From contig JAUWYH010000004.1 in NCBI GenBank assembly GCA_030615975.1, positions 1 through 21,026 of the forward strand: a stretch of 21,026 nt of DNA, written 5' to 3'. Made by a program: the position numbers and the translations under genes. The DNA comes from Candidatus Aminicenantota bacterium. Its GTDB lineage: Bacteria; Acidobacteriota; Aminicenantia; Aminicenantales; Aminicenantaceae. The stretch's first letter is position 1, and each line of letters starts with the position of its first letter. Positions 15,583 through 21,026 of the stretch are shown one piece after another. The notes under the pieces are model-generated. The model was given only the letters and a program-made list of their open reading frames with translations, made no database searches and was not told where the DNA came from.

Positions 15583-15611
15583 AAATTACCTCTTTTTCAG
15601 AATTTCGTCAA
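15583..15611 (-). promoter_or_regulatory. Candidate promoter of the TPR-lipoprotein operon
   Basis: On the - strand TTGACG (15611-15606) is 17 bases from TAATTT (15588-15583). The -35 is good and the -10 weak (3 of 6). It lies 18 bases from the ATG, leaving a very short leader. The 189-bp region it shares with the folD promoter shows nothing else I could identify. Confidence 0.4.
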
Positions 15612-15695
15612 GTTAACAAAATCCAACATGCAATTTTCATACCAAATTGAGATGTTTCAATAAAGGAGAAGGAAAGGCAAAGAAAAGGATTTCTG

Positions 15696-15724
15696 TTGTT
15701 ATAAAAAGGGGACACTTGTATAAT
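15696..15724 (+). promoter_or_regulatory. folD: folD promoter
   Basis: TTGTTA (15696-15701), a 17-base spacer and a perfect TATAAT (15719-15724) make a strong sigma70-type promoter. Transcription should start near 15731. An ideal Shine-Dalgarno AAGGAGGT (15741-15748) lies five bases before the folD ATG. Confidence 0.7.
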
Positions 15725-15753
15725 GCAGAAGAAAATGACAAAGGAGGTCTATT

Positions 15754-16674
15754 ATGGGCATCTGGCTTGAAGGCAAAACCCTTGCAAAAGAGATAAAAGA
15801 AAAGGTGAAAAAGGAAGTCTCTTATTGTTTAAAAAAAAAGAATCAAAAACCAGGCTTGGTGGGAATTTTGGTCGGTAAAAACAAAGCCTCTCAGGTGTAT
15901 TTAAGGATCAAAGAGAGAAGCTGTTTTGAAATGGGGATCCATTCAGAGATCTTAAATTTGCCTGCAGATATAAATCCTTCCGCTTTAAAATCGAAAATTG
16001 AAACTTTAAACCAAAGAGAGGATATTGACGGGATCCTAGTTCAGTTGCCTCTGCCTTCTTCCCTAGATCCTTATGAAATAATAAACTCTATTCTGCCAGA
16101 GAAAGATGTAGACGGGTTTCATCCATATAATTTGGGAAATTTATTGATGAATCAGATAGGGTTGAAGCCTTGCACCCCCTTGGGCATTATTGAGCTTTTA
16201 AAAAATCGAGAAATTTCGATTGAAGGAAAAAGGGTTGTGATCATAGGAAGAAGCCTCATCGTTGGAAAGCCGTTGGCGGCAATGATGACTAATGAGAATG
16301 GAACAGTGACCATCTGCCACTCCCGAACAAAAAATCTTTCCCAAGTGGCAGCAGAAGCAGACATCCTTGTAGCAGCAATGGGCCGCGGTGCATTTGTAAC
16401 TCCTGAGTTTATAAAAGAAGGTGCAACAGTAGTTGATGTAGGCATGAATTATCTAACAGACAGGGAGAAAATGGAGAGTCTCTTTGGAAAAGATGAAAAA
16501 AGAGAAAAAGATATTAATGAAAAAGGGTATACTCTTATCGGTGATGTCCATCCATTGGTTATAGAAAAGGCAGAATACCTCACTCCTGTTCCACGAGGGG
16601 TAGGGCCTCTCACGGTTGCCCTGCTCATGAGGAATACCCTGGATGCCTTTAAAAGAAGAAAAAACCTGCAATAG
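15754..16674 (+). CDS. folD: Bifunctional methylene-THF dehydrogenase / methenyl-THF cyclohydrolase
   Basis: FolD interconverts methylene-, methenyl- and 10-formyl-tetrahydrofolate in the cytosol, supplying one-carbon units with NAD(P). The active-site Tyr and Lys appear in SQVYLRIKERS (Y49, K53). DGILVQLPLP is at 92-101, PEKDVDGFHP at 115-124, and the nucleotide-binding GRSLIVGKPLA at 165-175. The C-terminal signature reads TPVPRGVGPLTVALLM (278-292): R281 replaces a glycine that is nearly invariant in the family. Another feature is an extended loop after VVDVGMN (about 233-262), which I recall from Acidobacteriota-type FolD. The length of 306 is slightly above the usual 280-300 because of that loop. 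It is transcribed from its own promoter, and the start is fixed by a perfect Shine-Dalgarno. Confidence 0.96.
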   Translation: MGIWLEGKTLAKEIKEKVKKEVSYCLKKKNQKPGLVGILVGKNKASQVYLRIKERSCFEMGIHSEILNLPADINPSALKSKIETLNQREDIDGILVQLPLPSSLDPYEIINSILPEKDVDGFHPYNLGNLLMNQIGLKPCTPLGIIELLKNREISIEGKRVVIIGRSLIVGKPLAAMMTNENGTVTICHSRTKNLSQVAAEADILVAAMGRGAFVTPEFIKEGATVVDVGMNYLTDREKMESLFGKDEKREKDINEKGYTLIGDVHPLVIEKAEYLTPVPRGVGPLTVALLMRNTLDAFKRRKNLQ

Positions 16675-16721
16675 AGGAACGTAGACTGTAGAAAGTGAGG
16701 AGTAAAAGGTCTAATAATTAT

Positions 16722-16750
16722 TTGGCAATCTTTACAAAATGTGGTATAAA
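16722..16750 (+). promoter_or_regulatory. rpmB: rpmB promoter
   Basis: TTGGCA (16722-16727), exactly 17 bases, then TATAAA (16745-16750). The start of transcription would be near 16757, so the leader is only about 15 bases. A small hairpin, TGCTC (16753-16757) with GAGCA (16761-16765), overlaps the predicted start region. No Shine-Dalgarno is present before the rpmB ATG. Confidence 0.6.
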
Positions 16751-16771
16751 CATGCTCCTTGAGCACAAAAA

Positions 16772-16963
16772 ATGGCAAAAGTTTGTGAAATATGCGGAAA
16801 AGGGCCTATCTTTGGGCAGACCATTAGTCATTCCCATAAGGCCTCTAAAAAAAAATGGAAGCCTAATTTGCAGAGAGTTAAGGCAAAGACAAACACGGGA
16901 GTTAAGCATATTTGGGTTTGCACGAGATGCCTTCGTTCTGGGAAAGTGATTAAGGCTATTTAG
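16772..16963 (+). CDS. rpmB: 50S ribosomal protein L28
   Basis: L28 is a small structural protein of the large ribosomal subunit. The 63-residue sequence has the family start AKVCEICGKGP and the segment SHSHKASKKKWKPNLQRV. It also has a C-terminal half with HIWVCTRCLRSGKV. Two CxxC pairs (C5/C8 and C50/C53) make this the zinc-binding form of L28. The neighbours are folD upstream and rel on the opposite strand, whose stop is six bases beyond. The gene stands alone rather than with rpmG. It lacks a Shine-Dalgarno although it should be highly expressed. Confidence 0.95.
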   Translation: MAKVCEICGKGPIFGQTISHSHKASKKKWKPNLQRVKAKTNTGVKHIWVCTRCLRSGKVIKAI

Positions 16964-16965
16964 CT

Positions 16966-17006
16966 GAAATCAGACTCTCTCTACTGAGGAGATTTCTTTT
17001 ATTCTT
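16966..17006 (+). terminator. Possible terminator after rpmB
   Basis: GAAATC (16966-16971) pairs with GATTTC (16991-16996), with CTC/GAG able to extend the stem past an internal loop. It is followed by TTTTATTCTT. It begins three bases after the rpmB stop and lies inside the end of the opposing rel gene. The stem is weak, so this is a modest call. Confidence 0.35.
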
Positions 17007-19123
17007 GAAATTTTTTTTACTATAGTTTCGAGATGATTGATGTTCCGAATAGTAAGGGATAGTTTGATTTGAGCTTTTTTGTCAGCGAAAGTTACCACTT
17101 CGGCCTTAGTGATGTTCCCATCTGATTGAGCAATAACTGAGGTAAGCTTAGCCAGAACTCCGGGAGAGTCGGCGCCTTTGATCAGAAGGTTTCCCTTGAA
17201 AGGCCCTTCTGTGGATTTGTCCCATGAGACCTCCACCATACGCTGAGTGTCTAAGATTTCCTTCAAAATCAAAGGACAGCGCAGAGAATGAACCGTTACC
17301 CCTTTTCCTGAAGTGATGTATCCTATTATGGGTTCTCCTTTGATAGGAGAACAGCATTTAGCTAAGGCGAGAATACTCCCGCCTGAATCTTGAACTTGAA
17401 TCGCTGGCTCTGGTTTTTTTGTCACCTTTGTCACGACTTTCTTAAGAAGAGTTACCTTTTTTTGTACAACTTTTTCAGTGGCGAAAATCTTTTCCATCAG
17501 TTTCTTATTCAGCACGATTTTCCCGAATCCAATAAGGGCATAAAAATCTTCAATTTTTTTCATCCTGAAAGTCGTCACCATTCGCAAATTGCTAAAGAGA
17601 TTTTCTTCTGTTAGCAGCTCAGGAGAAAGGGAATACTTCTTTAATTCTTTTTCCCACAGTTTTTTTCCAAGAGTAATGTTTTTTATTTTGTCTTGTAAGT
17701 TGAGCCAGTGTTTGAGGTGATGTCTGGCAGTAGAAGTGGAAGTGATGTTCAGCCATTCGCGACTCGGTTTTTTTTCAGGAGAAGTCATAATTTCCACGAT
17801 ATCCCCAGGCTTCAAGATTTTCTTCAAAGGAGCAATCCTGCCGTTGATTTTAACTCCAGTCGCATGGAGGCCTATTTCAGAGTGAATCTTGAAGGCAAAG
17901 TCCAAAGCCGAGGCCCCCAAAGGGAGAGTGATAACCTTTCCCTTCGGAGTGAAGACATAAACCTCTTCGGGAATGAGGTCGGTTTTCAAGCTCTTAAGGA
18001 ATTGCCGGGGGTTTTTTTGTTCTTTGTAAAGATCGACCATTTCTCTCAGCCAAAGGAGCCTTTTATCCTCTTTCATGATCGACCGCGAGTCTGCTTCCTT
18101 GTATTTCCAGTGGGCAGCAATGCCGTTTTTAGCCAAATTGTGCATATCATGGGTTCGGATTTGAATTTCAATAGTCTGTTTTTTTTCCGTGATAATAGTT
18201 GTGTGGAGAGCCTGATAGAGATTAAGCTTGGGCATGGCGATGAAATCTCGAAACCGATGAGGAAGATGAGGCCATTTCTGGTGTATAATGCCAAGAGCAG
18301 AATAGCAATTTTTTACAGAGTTGGAAATGAGTCTTAAAGCCATAAAATCATAGACTTGCTCAAAGTCTATGTTTTGGCGGTTCATCTTATTGTGAATGCT
18401 GTAATGTCGTTTTAGGCGATACTGTATTTCTGCGGGAGTTTTATTTTCCTTCATTAAATCTACAAGGCTCTTCTTGATTTTCTTGAGCTCTCTTTCGGCT
18501 CTCTTTCTTAGCGGCTCAACCAAGGAGGATATTTGGAAAAAATTTTCTGGATCGACATAACGAAAGGAAAGATCTTCCAATTCGGCCTTTATACGTCCCA
18601 TACCAAGCCTGTTGGCAATAGGAGCGTATATCTCTAAGGTTTCCTTGGCGATTTGTTTTTGTTTGTCCTCGGGAAGAAACTTTAAGGTTTTTAAATTGTG
18701 GATTCTGTCGGCGAGCTTGATAAAGATAACTCTAAGGTCGTCGGTCATAGCCAAGATGATTTTCCGTATGCTTTCTGCTTGTCTCGTTTCAGGGGATGAC
18801 TCTTGAACTCGACTGATCTTGGTCGTTCCTTCAACCAAATGAGTTATCTCTTTACCGAATTCCTGTTGAAGTTCTAAGCTTGTTACCTCCGTGTCTTCTA
18901 AAACATCGTGGAGCAGACCTGCGGCCAAAGTTGTTTTATCCAATTTCATGTCTGCTAGCATATTAGTGACTTCAAGCGAATGACTGAGATAGGGTTCTCC
19001 CGAACGGCGGATTTGGCCTTTATGGGCTTGAGCGGCGAAGACATAGGCTTTTTTGAGGAGAGTAATATCCTTCTCCTCATAAGAAGAGGATATTTTTTCT
19101 AAGATATCATCGAATCTAATCAT
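16970..19123 (-). CDS. Bifunctional (p)ppGpp synthetase/hydrolase (Rel/SpoT type)
   Basis: This 717-residue RSH protein makes and degrades the stringent-response alarmone (p)ppGpp. The HD hydrolase domain appears intact: H48, HDVLED at 72-77 and LADRIHN at 138-143. The synthetase domain has YDFMALR (258-264), RFRD (290-293) with the basic pattern of bifunctional enzymes, and EIQIRT (319-324). The usual NGYQSLHT reads NLYQALHT (301-308). The TGS domain starts near VYVFTPKGKVITLP, a cysteine-bearing segment CCSPIKGEPIIGY follows, and an ACT domain closes the protein. Both activities are therefore expected. It lies 20 bases downstream of gmhB, as third gene of the waaF-gmhB-rel operon. Either rel or spoT would fit as a name. 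Confidence 0.95.
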   Translation of the reverse strand: MIRFDDILEKISSSYEEKDITLLKKAYVFAAQAHKGQIRRSGEPYLSHSLEVTNMLADMKLDKTTLAAGLLHDVLEDTEVTSLELQQEFGKEITHLVEGTTKISRVQESSPETRQAESIRKIILAMTDDLRVIFIKLADRIHNLKTLKFLPEDKQKQIAKETLEIYAPIANRLGMGRIKAELEDLSFRYVDPENFFQISSLVEPLRKRAERELKKIKKSLVDLMKENKTPAEIQYRLKRHYSIHNKMNRQNIDFEQVYDFMALRLISNSVKNCYSALGIIHQKWPHLPHRFRDFIAMPKLNLYQALHTTIITEKKQTIEIQIRTHDMHNLAKNGIAAHWKYKEADSRSIMKEDKRLLWLREMVDLYKEQKNPRQFLKSLKTDLIPEEVYVFTPKGKVITLPLGASALDFAFKIHSEIGLHATGVKINGRIAPLKKILKPGDIVEIMTSPEKKPSREWLNITSTSTARHHLKHWLNLQDKIKNITLGKKLWEKELKKYSLSPELLTEENLFSNLRMVTTFRMKKIEDFYALIGFGKIVLNKKLMEKIFATEKVVQKKVTLLKKVVTKVTKKPEPAIQVQDSGGSILALAKCCSPIKGEPIIGYITSGKGVTVHSLRCPLILKEILDTQRMVEVSWDKSTEGPFKGNLLIKGADSPGVLAKLTSVIAQSDGNITKAEVVTFADKKAQIKLSLTIRNINHLETIVKKISRIKEISSVERV

Positions 19124-19143
19124 GATTGTGATTTAAAGGTTTC

Positions 19144-19749
19144 TCAAGAGGATTTTTTGTCTGTAGAATAATTCTCCTGTTTTTCTTTTTGCAAAATCCA
19201 ATTTACAGCATCCAGTAAGTTAGAAGCAATATAAGCTGGACTTATGCCTCTTTCCTTGAGTTTGGCAAGTGATTCAAGCCCAAAACCTGTGAGAACAAGA
19301 ATGGGTTGAGCATTGATATTCAAGCCAAAGAGAATATCATCCACTTTATCTCCCACCATATAAGATTTTTTTATATCAAGATTAAGATCGGTGGCGGCCT
19401 GGAGAGCCATCCCTGGGAAAGGCTTGCGGCAAGAGCAATTTTTTCTGTATTCAGTTGTGGAGGAGAAAAGATAATGGGGACAGTAATAGATCCCGTCAAA
19501 GTGAGCCTTGTGTTTAGCAAAGGCTGCTTTCAATTTGCGGTGAATATCCTTGAGATTTTCCTCCACAATAAGCCCCCGTCCTACTCCCGATTGATTTGTG
19601 ACAATCACCGCTAATAATCCTGCCTCGTTGATTTTTCTCACAGCTTCAAAGCTATATGGGAAAATTTCTATCAATTTGTAAGAGTTAGGATAGCCTACAT
19701 CTCTGTTGATGGTTCCGTCTCTATCGAGAAACACGACTCTTTTTTTCAT
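19144..19749 (-). CDS. gmhB: D-glycero-D-manno-heptose-1,7-bisphosphate 7-phosphatase
   Basis: GmhB removes the 7-phosphate in ADP-heptose synthesis for the LPS core. It is a HAD-family enzyme with FLDRDGTIN (nucleophile D9, acid D11) and VTNQSGVGRG near 50-59. The zinc-binding set is C90, H92, C105 and C107, followed by RKPFPGM and GDKVDDI (about 133-139). The 201-residue length fits. I chose the ATG at 19749 because it gives the family N-terminus and overlaps the waaF stop by four bases (ATGA). An upstream in-frame ATG at 19806 would add 19 unrelated residues. The closely related histidinol-phosphatase is an alternative by fold, but the waaF neighbour supports GmhB. Confidence 0.92.
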   Translation of the reverse strand: MKKRVVFLDRDGTINRDVGYPNSYKLIEIFPYSFEAVRKINEAGLLAVIVTNQSGVGRGLIVEENLKDIHRKLKAAFAKHKAHFDGIYYCPHYLFSSTTEYRKNCSCRKPFPGMALQAATDLNLDIKKSYMVGDKVDDILFGLNINAQPILVLTGFGLESLAKLKERGISPAYIASNLLDAVNWILQKEKQENYSTDKKSS

Positions 19750-20750
19750 CCTAAAAATTTTTGACCAGCCTCGTAAACTTCCTCTGGGTAAATCTTCGTC
19801 ATACACCTGTGATCAAAAGGGCATTCTCGATAGTTGCAGGGTCCACAAGGAACTTCTTTCTTGATGACTGTTGCTGGCTGCTGAAAAGGACCTGTTTGGC
19901 GGGGGACGGTTGGACCAAAAAGAGCAACAACCGGGATCTTTAAGGCATTTGCTATATGCATAGTCCCTGAATCGTTAGAGACGTAAAGAGAGGCATAGCT
20001 GATGAGGCCCGCGAGGAGGCGTAGGTTTGTTTTTCCGGCAAGGTTTAAAGGTTTTTTTGTTAAGAGAGAGGAGATAAATTCGGCCACTTCGACTTCATCC
20101 GAAGATCCGATAATGAGAACTATGGCCTCTTTTCGTTCTTGGAACAAAAGAGCAAGTTCTGCGTACTTTTGAGCTGGCCATCTTTTGGAAGGACCATAGG
20201 CAGCACCGGGATTAAAAACGATAAGGGGTTTCTTAAAGTCAACATTCAAAGCTTGAAGGAATTCCTTGGCTTTTTTCTTTTCTTCTTCTGATATAGGCAG
20301 GTTTATTTCAGGAGGATTCGTTTGGAAGCCCAATCCTTTGATAAGGTCTAGGTAATAATGAACTTGATGGATAATGTTGTCTTGATTCTTTAGAGCAACT
20401 CCTTTGGTTAAAAGGAGGCCTCGTCCATCACTTTGATAGCCCCACCTTTGAGGAATTTTAGCCAGATAGAAAACAAGAGCAGAAGAGAATGAGTTTGGGA
20501 GGAGAAGTCCTATATCAAAATGGAACCCTTTTATTTTTTTTGCTGAATTCCTCAGGCCTATAAAATCGTTTTGATCTGGAAGAGGAATGACTCCTTCAAT
20601 GAAGTCACATGAGATAAAGAGATCTTTTACCCATTCTTTGGCAGAGATCCATATTTGGGCTGTGGGAAAATTTTTGCTTAGACTTTCCAAACAAGGAAGA
20701 GAAAGCACGGAATCTCCAATCCAGTTCGGAGCTCGAACAACAATCTTCAT
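19746..20750 (-). CDS. waaF: ADP-heptose:LPS heptosyltransferase II
   Basis: This GT9-family enzyme adds heptose to the inner LPS core on the cytoplasmic face of the inner membrane. The start MKIVVRAPNWIGD places the catalytic Asp at residue 13, as in characterised WaaC/WaaF. Further motifs are FNPGAAYGPSKRWP in the middle and NDSGTMHIANALKIPVVALF in the ADP-heptose-binding region. The Cys-rich C-terminal segment CGPCNYRECPFDHRCM is typical of WaaF. At 334 residues the length is normal. An ATG at 20810 would add 20 residues before the conserved start and lies upstream of the predicted promoter, so 20750 is preferred. It is the first gene of an operon with gmhB and rel. Confidence 0.93.
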   Translation of the reverse strand: MKIVVRAPNWIGDSVLSLPCLESLSKNFPTAQIWISAKEWVKDLFISCDFIEGVIPLPDQNDFIGLRNSAKKIKGFHFDIGLLLPNSFSSALVFYLAKIPQRWGYQSDGRGLLLTKGVALKNQDNIIHQVHYYLDLIKGLGFQTNPPEINLPISEEEKKKAKEFLQALNVDFKKPLIVFNPGAAYGPSKRWPAQKYAELALLFQERKEAIVLIIGSSDEVEVAEFISSLLTKKPLNLAGKTNLRLLAGLISYASLYVSNDSGTMHIANALKIPVVALFGPTVPRQTGPFQQPATVIKKEVPCGPCNYRECPFDHRCMTKIYPEEVYEAGQKFLG

Positions 20751-20757
20751 CTTTATA

Positions 20758-20786
20758 ATTTTATTCCCAAAAGAGAAACTTGTCAA
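20758..20786 (-). promoter_or_regulatory. waaF: waaF promoter, apparently giving a leaderless mRNA
   Basis: On the - strand a perfect TTGACA (20786-20781) is exactly 17 bases from TAAAAT (20763-20758). The -10 ends only seven bases before the waaF ATG at 20750, so transcription should begin at or within a base or two of the start codon. There is no Shine-Dalgarno sequence. Confidence 0.65.
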
Positions 20787-20848
20787 AAAATTCCCTGACA
20801 CAGTAAGCATTTTTTTATCACGGAAAAAGAGATGCTTTCCCTGAAGTC

Positions 20849-20893
20849 CTACATGATTCTGTGCTATTTGTGCTTTGCTTTGAATCCATGTAG
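20849..20893. repeat. Imperfect 11-bp inverted repeat upstream of waaF
   Basis: CTACATG plus ATTC (20849-20859) pairs with GAAT, one bulged C, and CATGTAG (20882-20893), around a 22-nt loop. No long T-run follows on either strand, so it is not a plain terminator. It lies about 60 bases upstream of the waaF promoter. Confidence 0.5.
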
Positions 20894-20942
20894 TATTTTG
20901 TTGAGTTAGAGAGTCGGGGAGTTAAGGCAATAGAAATGATAA

Positions 20943-21026
20943 TTAATCTGTAGAAGGCGAGTGATCGCTCTTCTTGTTTTTTTTCGAATCGACTTTTTCG
21001 CTTTTTGGCTTCTCTTTTGTTTGCTT
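20943..21026 (-). CDS. Possible 3' end of an upstream gene (partial)
   Basis: From the window edge one - strand frame runs 27 codons to a TAA at 20945-20943. It encodes a very Lys- and Ser-rich hydrophilic tail (ending KKSDHSPSTD) of the kind often found at protein C-termini. Another - strand frame is also open in this A-rich stretch, so coding is not proven. If real, it would be the gene upstream of waaF. No function can be assigned. Confidence 0.25.
   Translation of the reverse strand, partial: KQTKEKPKSEKVDSKKNKKSDHSPSTD
20953..20984 (+). terminator. Terminator-like hairpin with T-run, + orientation
   Basis: GAAGGCGA (20953-20960) pairs with TCGC-CTTC (20965-20973, one bulged T) around the tetraloop GTGA, followed by TTGTTTTTTTT. 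It is the best-formed terminator shape in the window. However, no + strand gene lies between it and the - strand waaF start, so what it would terminate is unclear. Confidence 0.5.

Noticed and set aside
16695..16949. 84-codon + strand frame overlapping rpmB
   Set aside because: It covers L28 in another frame; the L28 frame matches the whole ribosomal protein, and this one has no family likeness.
17708..18337. 209-codon open frame on the + strand
   Set aside because: It lies wholly antisense to the rel coding frame, which shows conserved RSH motifs throughout; the + frame has no recognisable domain and no ribosome-binding site.
20820..21026. Second - strand frame open for about 69 codons at the right edge
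   Set aside because: It runs through the inverted repeat and has no recognisable protein features; it is explained by chance in A-rich sequence.
1..21026. tRNA, rRNA, CRISPR array, insertion sequence or prophage
   Set aside because: No cloverleaf, repeat-spacer array, transposase or phage gene could be recognised; nearly all the sequence is explained by ordinary genes.

Overview
The window comes from the chromosome of a Gram-negative, probably anaerobic bacterium with A+T-rich DNA; dnaN counts by hand at about 31% G+C. The Gram-negative call rests on LPS core heptose genes (waaF, gmhB), two lipoproteins and a large outer-membrane barrel protein. The anaerobe call rests on a complete Rnf complex. 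No 16S rRNA is present. The gene set and the long loop in FolD remind me of Acidobacteriota/Aminicenantia-like lineages, but that placement is a tentative recollection. No tRNA, rRNA, CRISPR, insertion sequence or prophage was found.

Left part (1-8918). A 5'-truncated GNAT acetyltransferase (+) converges on a two-domain YghO-like acyltransferase (-). A divergent promoter region then leads into a tight nine-gene + strand operon: rnfC-D-G-E-A-B, an RseC-family membrane protein, a Tat-signal protein ending in a NusG-II domain, and apbE. The Rnf subunits form the ferredoxin:NAD+ oxidoreductase ion pump. ApbE attaches FMN covalently to RnfD and RnfG. The RseC and NusG-II proteins are probable assembly or redox partners. 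The operon therefore carries both the pump and its flavinylation enzyme. Its last stop codon directly abuts the stop of dnaN on the other strand.

Middle (8919-11588). dnaN and dnaA lie on the - strand, separated by a 105-bp spacer of about 13% G+C. Upstream of dnaA are a sigma70-type promoter and a cluster of DnaA boxes with one perfect TTATCCACA. By hand count, the + strand GC skew is clearly negative in dnaN and clearly positive in dnaA although both genes lie on the same strand. This points to the replication origin being here, possibly as a bipartite oriC.

Right part (11589-21026). A - strand operon holds a TPR lipoprotein, an unrecognised lipoprotein and a 987-residue protein that fuses a gluzincin metalloprotease-like domain, a beta-propeller and an outer-membrane beta-barrel. 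Next come folD and rpmB (+), each with its own promoter. Finally a - strand waaF-gmhB-rel operon joins LPS heptose synthesis to the bifunctional (p)ppGpp enzyme. The waaF promoter sits so close to the start codon that its mRNA should be leaderless or nearly so. The right edge may hold the 3' end of another - strand gene.

Under the skew-based origin, most of the large genes (rnf operon, dnaA, the protease-barrel operon, waaF-gmhB-rel) would be transcribed head-on to replication, which is unusual.
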